Shown here: positions 8,284-17,138 of the stretch, in pieces | How positions within the stretch are numbered: position 1 is the first letter of the stretch | How the letters are laid out: each line of letters starts with the position of its first letter | From: Nocardia sp. NRRL S-836 | GTDB taxonomy: Bacteria > Actinomycetota > Actinomycetes > Mycobacteriales > Pseudonocardiaceae | DNA length: 64,000 nucleotides | NCBI RefSeq assembly: GCF_001279525.1 | Contig: NZ_LGDY01000119.1 | Span: forward strand, 9,349 to 73,348 | Reading direction: 5' to 3' | The notes under the pieces: generated by a model | The model's input: the letters and a program-made list of their open reading frames with translations, nothing else | Databases searched by the model: none | What the model was told of the DNA's origin: nothing | Position numbers and translations under genes: made by a program

Positions 8284-8624
8284 AGGTGGCGCCGAGCGCC
8301 GTTGGTGAGGAAACCGGCGAGCCGGTCGGCGATGCCGGGCGGGCCGTACAGCGGGACCGGGTCGCGGTCGACGTCGGCGTACAGCAGGGCGTAGCAGGCG
8401 GTGAGCAGGTCGGCGCAGTGGTCGGCGTGCAGGTGGGAGATCCAGATCGCGTCCAGCCCGGCCAGGCTCGTGTGGCGTTGCAGCGGGCCGAGGGTGCCGG
8501 TGCCCGCGTCCATCCACACGCGAGTGTCGCCGTGGGACACCAGGTAGCCGGAGCACGGGTTGTCCGCGCTCGGGTACGGCGTCGCGCTGCCGAGCACGGT
8601 CAGGTCCAGCCCCGTGGTCGTCAC
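8284..8624 (-). pseudogene. Truncated metallo-beta-lactamase-fold gene (5' fragment)
   Basis: Starting from GTG 8624 the frame encodes about 110 residues of an RNase Z-like metallo-beta-lactamase: the opening L-T-V-L-G-S-A-T-P-Y-P, the strand V-W-M-D-A-G-T-G-T and the zinc motif S-H-L-H-A-D-H-C are all recognisable, followed by Y-G-P-P-G-I-A-D-R-L. Family proteins run to about 240-280 residues with further His/Asp ligands. Here recognisable sequence stops around base 8290, exactly where the oppositely oriented VOC gene ends; the frame then continues to 8103 as antisense of that gene. I read this as a gene whose 3' two-thirds were deleted or replaced. It is unlikely to make an active hydrolase. 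Confidence 0.65.
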
Positions 8625-8648
8625 GCTACTGGCCGCTCGACGCAGGGC

Positions 8649-8676
8649 GCCCCCGACGGCGGTGGCCGTCGGGGGC
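8649..8676 (-). terminator. 12-bp perfect hairpin after the protease gene
   Basis: GCCCCCGACGGC pairs perfectly with GCCGTCGGGGGC around a GGTG loop, 17 bases beyond the protease stop codon. Confidence 0.75.
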
Positions 8677-8692
8677 GGGGGAGGGAGCGCCG

Positions 8693-9997
8693 TCAGAGCT
8701 GCTGCCAGAGGGCAGGGGTGTTCGGCGGCTCCCAGCCGGGAAGGGACGTGTGGGACTGCAACGCGCGGTAGGACGTGCCGTCGTAGGTGACCTCGGCACC
8801 GCTGGCGTAGTTGGTGTACGCGGCCCAGGTGCCGCCACCGCCGGGCGGGGTGGTCGTGGTGGTGGTCGGCTGGGTGGTCGGGCTGCCCGAGGTCACCAGG
8901 CGCAGACCGTAGGCCTGCAGGATCTCGGTCACCGGCTGGAAGTAGATGGTGCCGCCGGACCGGCAGTCGCCGGACCCGCCGGAGGTCACGCCCTGGGCCT
9001 GGTCGCCGGTCAGCCACGAGCCGCCGGAGTCGCCGGGCTCAGCGCAGGCGTTGGTGCGGGTCAGGCCGGTGATGGTGCCCTCGGCGTAGGTGACGGAGGC
9101 GTTCTTCTGCTGGATGGTGCCGCAGTGCCAGCCGGTGGTGGAGCCGGAGCGGCAGACCGAGGCGCCGACGGGGGCTTCCTGGGAGCCTGCGACCGGGACG
9201 GTGCCGGGGTAGCGGTTGACCAGGCCGCGCGGGGTGTTGCCCGCGTCGGCGCGGACCCAGGCGTAGTCGTTGCCGGGGAAGCTGCTGCCCTGGATGGTGC
9301 CGCCGGGGTTGGAGGTGCGCCCGCCCGCGGAGCCGCAGTGGCCCGCGGTGACGAAGCCGCCCTCGACGGCGAAGCCGATGGAGCAGCGGCCGCCGCCCGG
9401 GATGGTGTAGGCGTTGCCGCCGATGATGTCGATCAGCGGCCGCGGGTTCTCGGTGCTGGCCTCGACGGCGACGATGTCACCGGGCAGACCGGCCTCCGCC
9501 GCCCACGCCCTGGCCTGCGCCTCACCGCCGGAGCGGGCGAGCACGGTGACCTTGTTGGTGCGCACGTCGACGTACCAGCCGGGGACGGCGCCGGGCGCGG
9601 TGGTGGCCTTGGCGTCCAGCCTGGTCTTCGCGCTGTCCAGAGCGGACGCGCTGTGCCTCGCCGTGGTGGCGACGGCGCCGCGCGAGCGGACCGCGTTCGT
9701 CAGCGCCGGGTCGGTGACCGCGACGGTGAGGGTGCGGCCGGTGCCGTCCAGCCACGACCCGGCGTACGCGGAGCCGAGCTGCGACTTCAGCGTGGCGTCG
9801 GTCTGGCCGGCGACCTTCTCGGCGTCGAGGCGCTCGCGCGCCTGCTCAGGGGAGATGTTCAGGTCACGGGCCATCGCGGCCAGCATGGCCGGGTCGGTCG
9901 TGCCGGCCGCGGTGGCGCTGGTCGTCAGCGCCACCGCGGCGGCCAGTCCGGCCGCCGTGACCGCCGCTGTGGCGGCGGCGATGAGCTTGCGGTTCAT
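8693..9997 (-). CDS. Secreted S1E serine protease with CBM5/12
   Basis: A 434-residue streptogrisin/alpha-lytic-type protease. A signal peptide (about 1-30) is followed by a pro-region (about 35-170) with the alpha-lytic prodomain pattern, then a mature chymotrypsin-fold domain starting about I-I-G-G-N-A-Y. The catalytic triad is visible: His in T-A-G-H-C (about 218), Asp in N-D-Y-A-W-V-R (about 244) and Ser in G-D-S-G-G (about 324). A Thr/Pro linker leads to a C-terminal CBM5/12 chitin-binding module with W-x-x-Y-T-N-Y-x-x-G and a terminal A-L-W-Q. Such proteases may strip protein from chitinous material. The promoter region has a DasR-like palindrome like that of the nearby chitinase. The start is supported by an AGGAGC ribosome site. 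Confidence 0.92.
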   Translation of the reverse strand: MNRKLIAAATAAVTAAGLAAAVALTTSATAAGTTDPAMLAAMARDLNISPEQARERLDAEKVAGQTDATLKSQLGSAYAGSWLDGTGRTLTVAVTDPALTNAVRSRGAVATTARHSASALDSAKTRLDAKATTAPGAVPGWYVDVRTNKVTVLARSGGEAQARAWAAEAGLPGDIVAVEASTENPRPLIDIIGGNAYTIPGGGRCSIGFAVEGGFVTAGHCGSAGGRTSNPGGTIQGSSFPGNDYAWVRADAGNTPRGLVNRYPGTVPVAGSQEAPVGASVCRSGSTTGWHCGTIQQKNASVTYAEGTITGLTRTNACAEPGDSGGSWLTGDQAQGVTSGGSGDCRSGGTIYFQPVTEILQAYGLRLVTSGSPTTQPTTTTTTPPGGGGTWAAYTNYASGAEVTYDGTSYRALQSHTSLPGWEPPNTPALWQQL

Positions 9998-10031
9998 GTC
10001 CGCTCCTAGCGTGCAGGGTGATTGCCGTCAA

Positions 10032-10054
10032 ACCCTAGGACGAGGTCCAGACCA
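10032..10054 (-). promoter_or_regulatory. DasR-like site and -10 of the protease gene
   Basis: On the minus strand TGGTCTGGACCT (10043-10054) matches 10 of 12 positions of TGGTCTAGACCA and shares the 10-mer GGTCTGGACC with the chitinase promoter. A -10-like TAGGGT (10032-10037) lies just downstream of it, toward the gene. Confidence 0.55.
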
Positions 10055-10198
10055 ATAGGTACATACCAATTGGCCATAAGAACGGACCGCTGTCGGCCCG
10101 GTGCCGGCCTCGTGCGGCCGAGGTCGCCGGGCCCTGACCCGAGCTGTCCGGTGCGGGCGCGGCCCTGGTGGGAACGCCTTGCGCGTGCGGCGGAAAGA

Positions 10199-10204
10199 TA
10201 GGGT
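10199..10204 (+). promoter_or_regulatory. -10-like TAGGGT, leaderless start
   Basis: TAGGGT ends six bases before GTG 10211, with no ribosome site between. Confidence 0.45.
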
Positions 10205-10210
10205 CGGCTG

Positions 10211-11464
10211 GTGCAAGAGCCCGAGTGGATGCAATGGCGGCGGCCCGGTCCCACGCCGGCCCAGCGGCGGTGGGACGTCGGTGTCGCCGTGCTCGTGCTG
10301 CTGGCCGGGGTGGAGTTCACCGTGCTGGTGGACAGCATCGGCGGGTACGCGTTCCCCGATCCGCCCGAGATGCGCGAGCACCTCGCCTGGACGGTCGCGC
10401 TCTCGATCCCGCTGGTCGTGCGCCGTCGCTACCCGCTGGCGGTCATGCTCGTCGTGTCGGCGTTGTTCATCGCCGCGCAGGCGAACAGGTCGGGCGACTC
10501 GCTGGTGCCGTCGGCGGTCCTCTTCCTCGCGATCTTCACGGTCGGCGCGTGGGAGCGGAACCGGTTGCTGGCGCGGTGGTCGCGGATCGGCGTCATCGTC
10601 GCGATGTTCCTGTGGCTCGGCTTCAACCTCGTGAAGTTCCTGCTCGGGCCGGACGTGCCACCCGACCTGCTGCGCGGGGCGATGGACCCGGTGCTCGCCC
10701 GCGTCCTCTACGGACTCGAGTTCAACATCTTCTTCTTCGTCCTCGCCTACGCGGTCGGGGAGATGGCGTGGACGGCGGCACGGCGGCAGGCGCAGCTGGA
10801 GTTCCAGGCCGACGAGCTGCGGCGCTCGCAGGAGCGCAACGTGCGCGGCGCGATCGCGGCGGAACGCATGCGCATCGCCCGCGACCTGCACGACGTCGTC
10901 GCCCACCACGTGTCGGTCATGGGCATCCAGGCCGGTGCCGCGCGGCGCGTGCTGGACTCGGACCCGGCGCTGGCGCGGGACGCGTTGCAGACGGTGGAGA
11001 AGACCGCGCGGACCGCGATCAGCGAGCTGCGCGGGCTGCTGGGTGTGCTGCGGGCCGACGCGGAGCAGGACTTCCAGGCCGCGCCGGGGCTCGACGACCT
11101 GCCGGAACTGCTGGAGACCGCCCGTTCGGCGGGCCTGGAGGTCTCGCACGGTGTCTACGGCACCCCGCGCGACGTTCCTCCCGCCGTCGCCGTCTCGGCG
11201 TACCGGGTGGTGCAGGAGGCGTTGACGAACGTGGTGAAGCACGCCGGGGCCGGCCACGTCGACGTGCGCATGCGGTACCTCGACACCGCTCTGGAGCTGG
11301 AGGTGGCCGACGACGGCCGCGGCCGGTCGTCTGGCGAGGGCGGCTTCGGGCTCGTCGGCATGCGTGAACGCGTTGCGGTGCACGGCGGAACACTCGAAGC
11401 GGGGCCACGGCGCTCGTCGGGTTACCTTGTGCGCGCATCGCTGCCGACGGAGGAGAACGCGTGA
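10211..11464 (+). CDS. NarL-type sensor histidine kinase
   Basis: A 417-residue membrane histidine kinase. About five hydrophobic helices occupy residues 20-195 with no large extracellular domain, so it probably senses a membrane or envelope signal. The HisKA_3 dimerisation helix carries the phospho-acceptor motif E-R-M-R-I-A-R-D-L-H-D-V-V-A-H-H (His about 227). The C-terminal ATPase domain has the D-D-G-R-G and G-F-G-L-V-G-M-R-E-R motifs. Its GTGA overlap with the next gene couples it to the cognate response regulator. Start GTG 10211 follows a -10-like TAGGGT, suggesting a leaderless transcript. The signal is unknown. Confidence 0.93.
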   Translation: MQEPEWMQWRRPGPTPAQRRWDVGVAVLVLLAGVEFTVLVDSIGGYAFPDPPEMREHLAWTVALSIPLVVRRRYPLAVMLVVSALFIAAQANRSGDSLVPSAVLFLAIFTVGAWERNRLLARWSRIGVIVAMFLWLGFNLVKFLLGPDVPPDLLRGAMDPVLARVLYGLEFNIFFFVLAYAVGEMAWTAARRQAQLEFQADELRRSQERNVRGAIAAERMRIARDLHDVVAHHVSVMGIQAGAARRVLDSDPALARDALQTVEKTARTAISELRGLLGVLRADAEQDFQAAPGLDDLPELLETARSAGLEVSHGVYGTPRDVPPAVAVSAYRVVQEALTNVVKHAGAGHVDVRMRYLDTALELEVADDGRGRSSGEGGFGLVGMRERVAVHGGTLEAGPRRSSGYLVRASLPTEENA

Positions 11465-12111
11465 GCCTGCGGGTCGTGCTGGCCGACGACCAGGACCTGG
11501 TGCGTGCCGGGTTCCGGGTCATCCTCGGGACCGAGCCGGGCATCGAGGTGGTCGGCGAGGCCGGCGACGGCGCGACGGCCGTGGAACTGGTCGCGGCGCT
11601 GCGGCCGGACGTGGTGCTGATGGACGTGCAGATGCCGCGGATGGACGGCCTGGAGGCCACCCGGCAGATCCTGTCGGCCGGTGGCGGCACCCGCGTGGTC
11701 ATCCTGACGACGTTCGACCGCGAGGACTACCTGTTCGAGGCCCTGCGGGCGGGCGCGAGCGGGTTCCTGCTGAAGAACGCCTCACCGGAGGACCTGGTCG
11801 AGTCGGTGCGCGTGGTGGCACGCGGCGACGCGCTGCTCTCGCCGGAGGTGACCCGCCGGGTGATCGCCCGGTTCAGCGCGCCGCGGCAGCCGTCGCGCAC
11901 CCGGCCGCCGGAGCTGACCGACCGCGAGTACGAGGTGCTCGTCGAGCTCGCGAAGGGCACGTCAAACGCGGAGATCGCCGCCGCGCTGCACCTGGGGGAG
12001 ACGACGGTGAAGACGCACGTGTCCCGCGTGCTGTCGAAGCTGGGGCTGCGCGACCGGACGCACGCGGTCGTGTTCGCCTACGAGCAGGGGATCGTCACGC
12101 CCGGCGGGTGA
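11461..12111 (+). CDS. NarL/FixJ-family response regulator
   Basis: A 216-residue regulator with a receiver domain (about 1-125; phospho-acceptor Asp in D-V-V-L-M-D-V-Q-M-P-R-M-D-G, Lys in L-L-K-N-A) and a C-terminal LuxR-type helix-turn-helix (L-T-D-R-E-Y-E-V-L-V-E-L-A-K-G-x-S-N-A-E-I-A ... E-T-T-V-K-T-H-V). It is translated from GTG 11461, overlapping the kinase stop by 4 bp. No target operon is obvious; the next gene has its own palindrome-covered promoter. Confidence 0.94.
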   Translation: MSLRVVLADDQDLVRAGFRVILGTEPGIEVVGEAGDGATAVELVAALRPDVVLMDVQMPRMDGLEATRQILSAGGGTRVVILTTFDREDYLFEALRAGASGFLLKNASPEDLVESVRVVARGDALLSPEVTRRVIARFSAPRQPSRTRPPELTDREYEVLVELAKGTSNAEIAAALHLGETTVKTHVSRVLSKLGLRDRTHAVVFAYEQGIVTPGG

Positions 12112-12182
12112 CCAGCGTCGTGGTCCGGTCGCCGCCTGCTACGCGGGTCCGTGGTCACGAACAGCCTCGATGCAAACGAGTT

Positions 12183-12230
12183 CGTCAACGCATCGGTTGA
12201 CGACTTGCCCCGTCAACGGATACGTTGACG
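12183..12230 (+). promoter_or_regulatory. Two 20-bp palindromes over a leaderless promoter
   Basis: Two copies of CGTCAACGSATMSGTTGACG lie at 12183-12202 and 12211-12230, 28 bp centre to centre and 17 of 20 bases identical. The first ends in the -35 hexamer TTGACG (12197-12202); the second covers the -10 TACGTT (12221-12226). The hexamers are 18 bases apart and TACGTT ends six bases before GTG 12233. This is the layout of a repressor-controlled, probably autoregulated, leaderless promoter. Confidence 0.7.
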
Positions 12231-12232
12231 GA

Positions 12233-12859
12233 GTGATCGAGGGAACCGAGTCGTTTCACGCGCTGAGGATGATGCCCTGGGCCCGCGAGGCCGTGGACCA
12301 GGCCGAACGGGTGCTCATCGAGTCCATCATGGACAGCGGGTACACCTGGGAGCAGCTGGGCGCGGTCTACGGGCAGCGCTCCAAGCAGGCCATGCAGCAG
12401 CACTACAAACGCCGCGGCGGTGAACGGAGCTGGGGTGCCCGCAAGGGCAGGCAGAAGGCGGACGTCGAGGACGTGCGCAAGGCGGTCACGGGCCTGCTGC
12501 TCAGCTTCCGCGCCACCGACGAGGCGCTGACCCGCACGATGCGTGACGCGTCGTGGAACGACCGCGACCCGCACGACGAGATCCAGCGGCGCCGGTCGTG
12601 GGTCGAGCGGCTCAACGACAGCATGGACGAGCTGCACGACCACATCAACAACCGCATGGGCCACGTCCCGCGCTGGGACGTCCCGCTGGTGCCGGGTGAT
12701 CGCACACGGCTGCACGACGACCACGCCGAGATCGACCGCGCGGAGGCGGGTGGCATGCGGGTGGAGACCGAGCGCGCGTTGCGGCGGTTGCAGCGGCACC
12801 GCGACGTCGTCGACGCGACGATCGAGGAGCTGCGGCGCCGCCACGCGGAGCTCGGCTGA
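12233..12859 (+). CDS. Small putative DNA-binding protein, probably autoregulated
   Basis: A 208-residue protein from GTG 12233. Residues about 25-60 (A-E-R-V-L-I-E-S-I-M-D-S-G-Y-T-W-E-Q-L-G-A-V-Y-G) read as a sigma-region-4 or homeodomain-like helix-turn-helix followed by a basic patch with Q-x-x-Y-K-R-R. The rest is highly charged alpha-helix with heptad-like Leu and Arg/Glu spacing up to the C-terminus (about 80-208), probably a coiled-coil oligomerisation region. I do not recognise a named family. Two near-identical 20-bp palindromes cover its own promoter, which makes self-repression the simplest hypothesis. The in-frame ATG at 12170 is rejected because it lies upstream of the promoter elements. 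Confidence 0.65.
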   Translation: MIEGTESFHALRMMPWAREAVDQAERVLIESIMDSGYTWEQLGAVYGQRSKQAMQQHYKRRGGERSWGARKGRQKADVEDVRKAVTGLLLSFRATDEALTRTMRDASWNDRDPHDEIQRRRSWVERLNDSMDELHDHINNRMGHVPRWDVPLVPGDRTRLHDDHAEIDRAEAGGMRVETERALRRLQRHRDVVDATIEELRRRHAELG

Positions 12860-13005
12860 CGCCGGTCCGGCGCTTGACACGCCGTGGTGATGAACGCCAT
12901 CGAACGTTGTCAACCAAGACTCAACATTGTCAAGACGGCCGCGGCCCGTCATCCTCATCGCCAGAACTTCTGCGGCAACACGAACGACGGCGTGGATCGG
13001 GTGGC

Positions 13006-14148
<1,143 letters not shown>

Positions 14149-14221
14149 GGACCGGGTGGGCACGGCGGCTCCTCCGCGAGGATGATGCCGCGCGGCGGAC
14201 GCGATCTTGATCCGGACCGCA

Positions 14222-14227
14222 TAGCGT
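14222..14227 (+). promoter_or_regulatory. -10-like TAGCGT, leaderless start
   Basis: TAGCGT ends seven bases before ATG 14235, with no ribosome site between. Confidence 0.4.
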
Positions 14228-14234
14228 CTGCGCC

Positions 14235-15104
14235 ATGTTGACGGTGACGGGGATCAGCCGGAGCTTCGGCGACCACCGGGTGCTCGACGACGTGAGCTTC
14301 GACGTGCGGCCTGGGCGCATGACGGGGTTCCTGGGCGCCAACGGGTCCGGCAAGACGACGACGATGCGGATCGTGCTGGGGGTGCTGGCCGCGCACGGGG
14401 GCGCGGTGAGCTGGCGGGGGAAGCCGATCACGCCGCAGGACCGGCCGCGGTTCGGGTACATGCCGGAGGAACGCGGGCTGTACCCGAAGATGAAGGTGCG
14501 CGAGCAGATCACGTGGCTGGGGCGGTTGCACGGGATCGACCGGGAGACCGCGCAGCGCAACACCGACGAGCTGCTCGCGGACCTGGAGCTCGCCGACCGC
14601 GCGAACGACCGGCTGGAGCAGCTGTCGCTGGGCAACCAGCAGCGGGTGCAGATCGCGGCGGCGCTGGTGCACGAGCCGGACGTGCTCATCCTGGACGAGC
14701 CGTTCTCCGGGCTCGACCCGATCGCGGTGGACACCGTCCTCGACGTGCTGCGCAAGCGGGCGGCGGACGGGGTGCCGGTGCTGTTCTCCAGCCACCAGCT
14801 CGCGATCGTGGAACGGTTGTGCGACGACGTCGTGATCATCTCCAAAGGACGGATCGCGGCCAAGGGGTCGCGTGAGGAACTGCGGCAACGGCACGCGAAC
14901 GACCGGTACGAGGTCGTCGTCGGCACCGACGCGGGGTGGGTGCGGGACGTGCCGGGCGCGACGGTCGTGGAGCTGGACGGGCCGCGCGTGGTGTTCGAGG
15001 GGGCGTCGCGCGCGGTGCTCGAACAGGCCCTGCAACGCGGTGAGGTGCGGTCGTTCGCACCGGTCGTGCCCACGCTGGACGAGATCTTCAAGGAGGTGAG
15101 CTGA
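14235..15104 (+). CDS. ABC transporter ATPase (NatA-like)
   Basis: A 289-residue nucleotide-binding subunit. Walker A G-A-N-G-S-G-K-T-T (about 34-42), signature L-S-L-G-N-Q-Q-R (in place of LSGGQ, as usual in this subfamily) and Walker B V-L-I-L-D-E-P-F-S-G-L-D are present, followed by S-S-H-Q with the H-loop His. A C-terminal extension of about 80 residues matches the NatA/YhaQ-type DUF4162 tail. It is followed after one base by its permease, so the pair is an ABC-2 exporter possibly extruding Na+, a peptide or an antibiotic. Substrate unknown. Confidence 0.9.
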   Translation: MLTVTGISRSFGDHRVLDDVSFDVRPGRMTGFLGANGSGKTTTMRIVLGVLAAHGGAVSWRGKPITPQDRPRFGYMPEERGLYPKMKVREQITWLGRLHGIDRETAQRNTDELLADLELADRANDRLEQLSLGNQQRVQIAAALVHEPDVLILDEPFSGLDPIAVDTVLDVLRKRAADGVPVLFSSHQLAIVERLCDDVVIISKGRIAAKGSREELRQRHANDRYEVVVGTDAGWVRDVPGATVVELDGPRVVFEGASRAVLEQALQRGEVRSFAPVVPTLDEIFKEVS

Positions 15105-15105
15105 C

Positions 15106-16170
15106 GTGGCGCAGTCGTTCACGAAGGCGACGTGGCTGGTCGCCGAGCGGGAGATGAAGACGTTCGTCAGCACCAAGGGGTTCTGGATCGGGTTCCTCGC
15201 GACGGTCGCCGGGCTGTTCGCGCTCACCGTGCTGCCGGCCGTGTTCGGCGGCGACGACCCGAAGGTCGCGGTCGTCGGGTCCGCGGCGCAGGTGGTGCAG
15301 GGCAAGGCGCTCGACGTGCGCGAGGTCGCCGACGTGCGGGCCGCGCAGGACCTCGTCCGCGCGGACGAGGTCGAGGCGGCGATCGTGCCGGACGGCTCCG
15401 GCATCAAGGTGCTGGCGCTCAACGACCCGCCGACCGACGTGATCTCGCAGCTCGTGGCGGCACCGCCGGTGGAGCTGTTGGACCCGTCGGCGGTGAGCTC
15501 CGACCAGCGGTTCGTCGTGGTGCTCGTGTTCGGGCTGGTGTTCCTCATGTTCGGCATGGGCGGTGCGGCGATCGCGCAGAGCACGGTCACGGAGAAGCAG
15601 ACCAGGATCGTGGAGATCCTGGTGTCGACGGTGCCGGTCAGGGCGCTGCTCGCGGGCAAGATCGTCGGGCACGTGATCCTGACCATGGGTCAGGTGGTGG
15701 TGCTCGCCCTCACCGCGCCGATCGCGCTGCGGGTGGCGGGCCAGCAGGAGTTGCTGGCGGTCGTGGCACCGGCGCTGGGGTGGTTCGTGCCGTTCCTGTG
15801 CCTCGGGTTCGTGCTGGTGTCGTCGCTGTGGGCGGTCGCGGGCGCGCTGGTCAGCCGCCAGGAGGACCTCGGCTCGACCATGGGCCTGGTGATGCTCGCG
15901 GTGATGGGCCCGTACTTCGGCGTGCAGTTCTTCTTCGACAACCCGGCGGTGCTCGGCGTGATGTCGTTCGTGCCGTTCACGGCGGCGGTCGCGATGCCGG
16001 TGCGGATGTTCGCCCAGCAGGCGGCCCCGTGGGAGGCGTTGCTGTCGCTCGGGATCCTCGCGGCCACGGTCGTGGTGATCCTGCTGGTCGCGTCCCGGCT
16101 CTACACCGGCTCGCTGCTGCAGACCGGGGGACGGGTCAAGCTGGCCCGTGCGTGGGCGCCCGCCGAGTAG
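15106..16170 (+). CDS. ABC-2 permease (NatB/YhaP-like)
   Basis: A 354-residue membrane subunit partnered with the ATPase one base upstream. An N-terminal helix (about 25-48) is followed by an extracytoplasmic domain of about 110 residues, then six hydrophobic helices. The family motif F-G-M-G-G-A-A-I-A-Q-S-T-V-T-E-K-Q-T-R-I-V-E-I-L-V-S-T-V is clear at about 145-175. GTG 15106 is the start; AGGAGGTGAGC upstream is the ribosome site. The large outer loop is typical of NatB/YhaP exporters. Confidence 0.87.
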   Translation: MAQSFTKATWLVAEREMKTFVSTKGFWIGFLATVAGLFALTVLPAVFGGDDPKVAVVGSAAQVVQGKALDVREVADVRAAQDLVRADEVEAAIVPDGSGIKVLALNDPPTDVISQLVAAPPVELLDPSAVSSDQRFVVVLVFGLVFLMFGMGGAAIAQSTVTEKQTRIVEILVSTVPVRALLAGKIVGHVILTMGQVVVLALTAPIALRVAGQQELLAVVAPALGWFVPFLCLGFVLVSSLWAVAGALVSRQEDLGSTMGLVMLAVMGPYFGVQFFFDNPAVLGVMSFVPFTAAVAMPVRMFAQQAAPWEALLSLGILAATVVVILLVASRLYTGSLLQTGGRVKLARAWAPAE

Positions 16171-16172
16171 GC

Positions 16173-16178
16173 CACACT
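16173..16178 (+). promoter_or_regulatory. -10-like CACACT, leaderless start
   Basis: CACACT ends seven bases before ATG 16186, with no ribosome site between. Confidence 0.35.
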
Positions 16179-16185
16179 GGGCGGC

Positions 16186-17097
16186 ATGGTCGCTGATCCG
16201 ATTCGCCTCGCCGTCGTCGGCCTGGGTGCGATGGGCACCCGGATGCTGACGGCGGCGCTGGCACATCCCGCCTTCACCGTGGTCGCCGGCGTGGACGTCG
16301 TGCCGCGCGAGGTGGACGTCCCGGTCGTCACCTCGCTGGACGACGTGCTGTCCGATGTGGACGCCGTCTACCTCGCCACGCCGCCCGCCGTGCACGCCGG
16401 GCAGGCGATCAGGGCGCTCACCGCGGGCAAGGCGGTGTTCTGCGAGAAGCCGCTCGCCGTCGACCTCGGCGAGGCACGCGCGATGGCCGAGGCGGCGGCC
16501 GGACGGCCCAACGCGGTCAACTTCGCGTTGTCGGACATGGCCGCCACGCTGGAGATCGAGCGGCAGCTGCCCGAGCTCGGCGAGCTGCGCGGGGTCGAGG
16601 TGCGGCTGCAGTTCCCGAAGTGGCCGCGCGAGTTCCAGAAGGACGCCCTCTGGCTGGCGCAGGCGGAGCAGGGCGGCTTCGTGCGGGAGGTGTTGTCGCA
16701 CTTCGTCTACCTCACCGACCGCATGCTCGGACCGCTGACGGTCGAGTCGGTGTCGGCGGACTTCCCGGCGCCCGGTGCCGCCGAGGTCGCGGCGCGCGGG
16801 GTGCTGCGCGGTGGTGGCGTGCCGGTGCACGTGTCGGCGTTCTCCGGGCTCGCCGGGCCCGAGGTCTACGAGTGGACGGTCTGGGGCACGCGGAGGTCGT
16901 TGCGGCTCAGCCAGTGGGCGCGGCTGTCCACTTCGGACGGTGGGCCGTGGCAGCCGGTCGAGCTCGGCGCCGGCGGCTCCGACTCCGCGCGGCTCGGGCT
17001 CTTCGCACAGGCCGTGCGCGGTGAGCACCCGCGTGACCTGGCGGACTTCGCGAGCGGCCTGCGCGTCGCCGAGGTGGTCGAGGCCTTCCTGCGGTAA
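16186..17097 (+). CDS. Gfo/Idh/MocA-family oxidoreductase
   Basis: A 303-residue NAD(P)-dependent dehydrogenase. The Rossmann fold opens R-L-A-V-V-G-L-G-A-M-G-T-R-M (about 7-20), and the family motif K-A-V-F-C-E-K-P-L-A-V sits near residue 83 with the catalytic Lys of EKP. The C-terminal alpha/beta domain (about 120-290) has H-F-V-Y-L-T-D in the position of the conserved His/Asp motif. Members oxidise or reduce sugars, inositols or biliverdin; the substrate is not evident. The start follows a -10-like CACACT and the gene appears monocistronic. Confidence 0.88.
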   Translation: MVADPIRLAVVGLGAMGTRMLTAALAHPAFTVVAGVDVVPREVDVPVVTSLDDVLSDVDAVYLATPPAVHAGQAIRALTAGKAVFCEKPLAVDLGEARAMAEAAAGRPNAVNFALSDMAATLEIERQLPELGELRGVEVRLQFPKWPREFQKDALWLAQAEQGGFVREVLSHFVYLTDRMLGPLTVESVSADFPAPGAAEVAARGVLRGGGVPVHVSAFSGLAGPEVYEWTVWGTRRSLRLSQWARLSTSDGGPWQPVELGAGGSDSARLGLFAQAVRGEHPRDLADFASGLRVAEVVEAFLR

Positions 17098-17138
17098 TTG
17101 CGTTGCCGCGTGCCCGGCGGCCCACCAGGATCGGCGGG

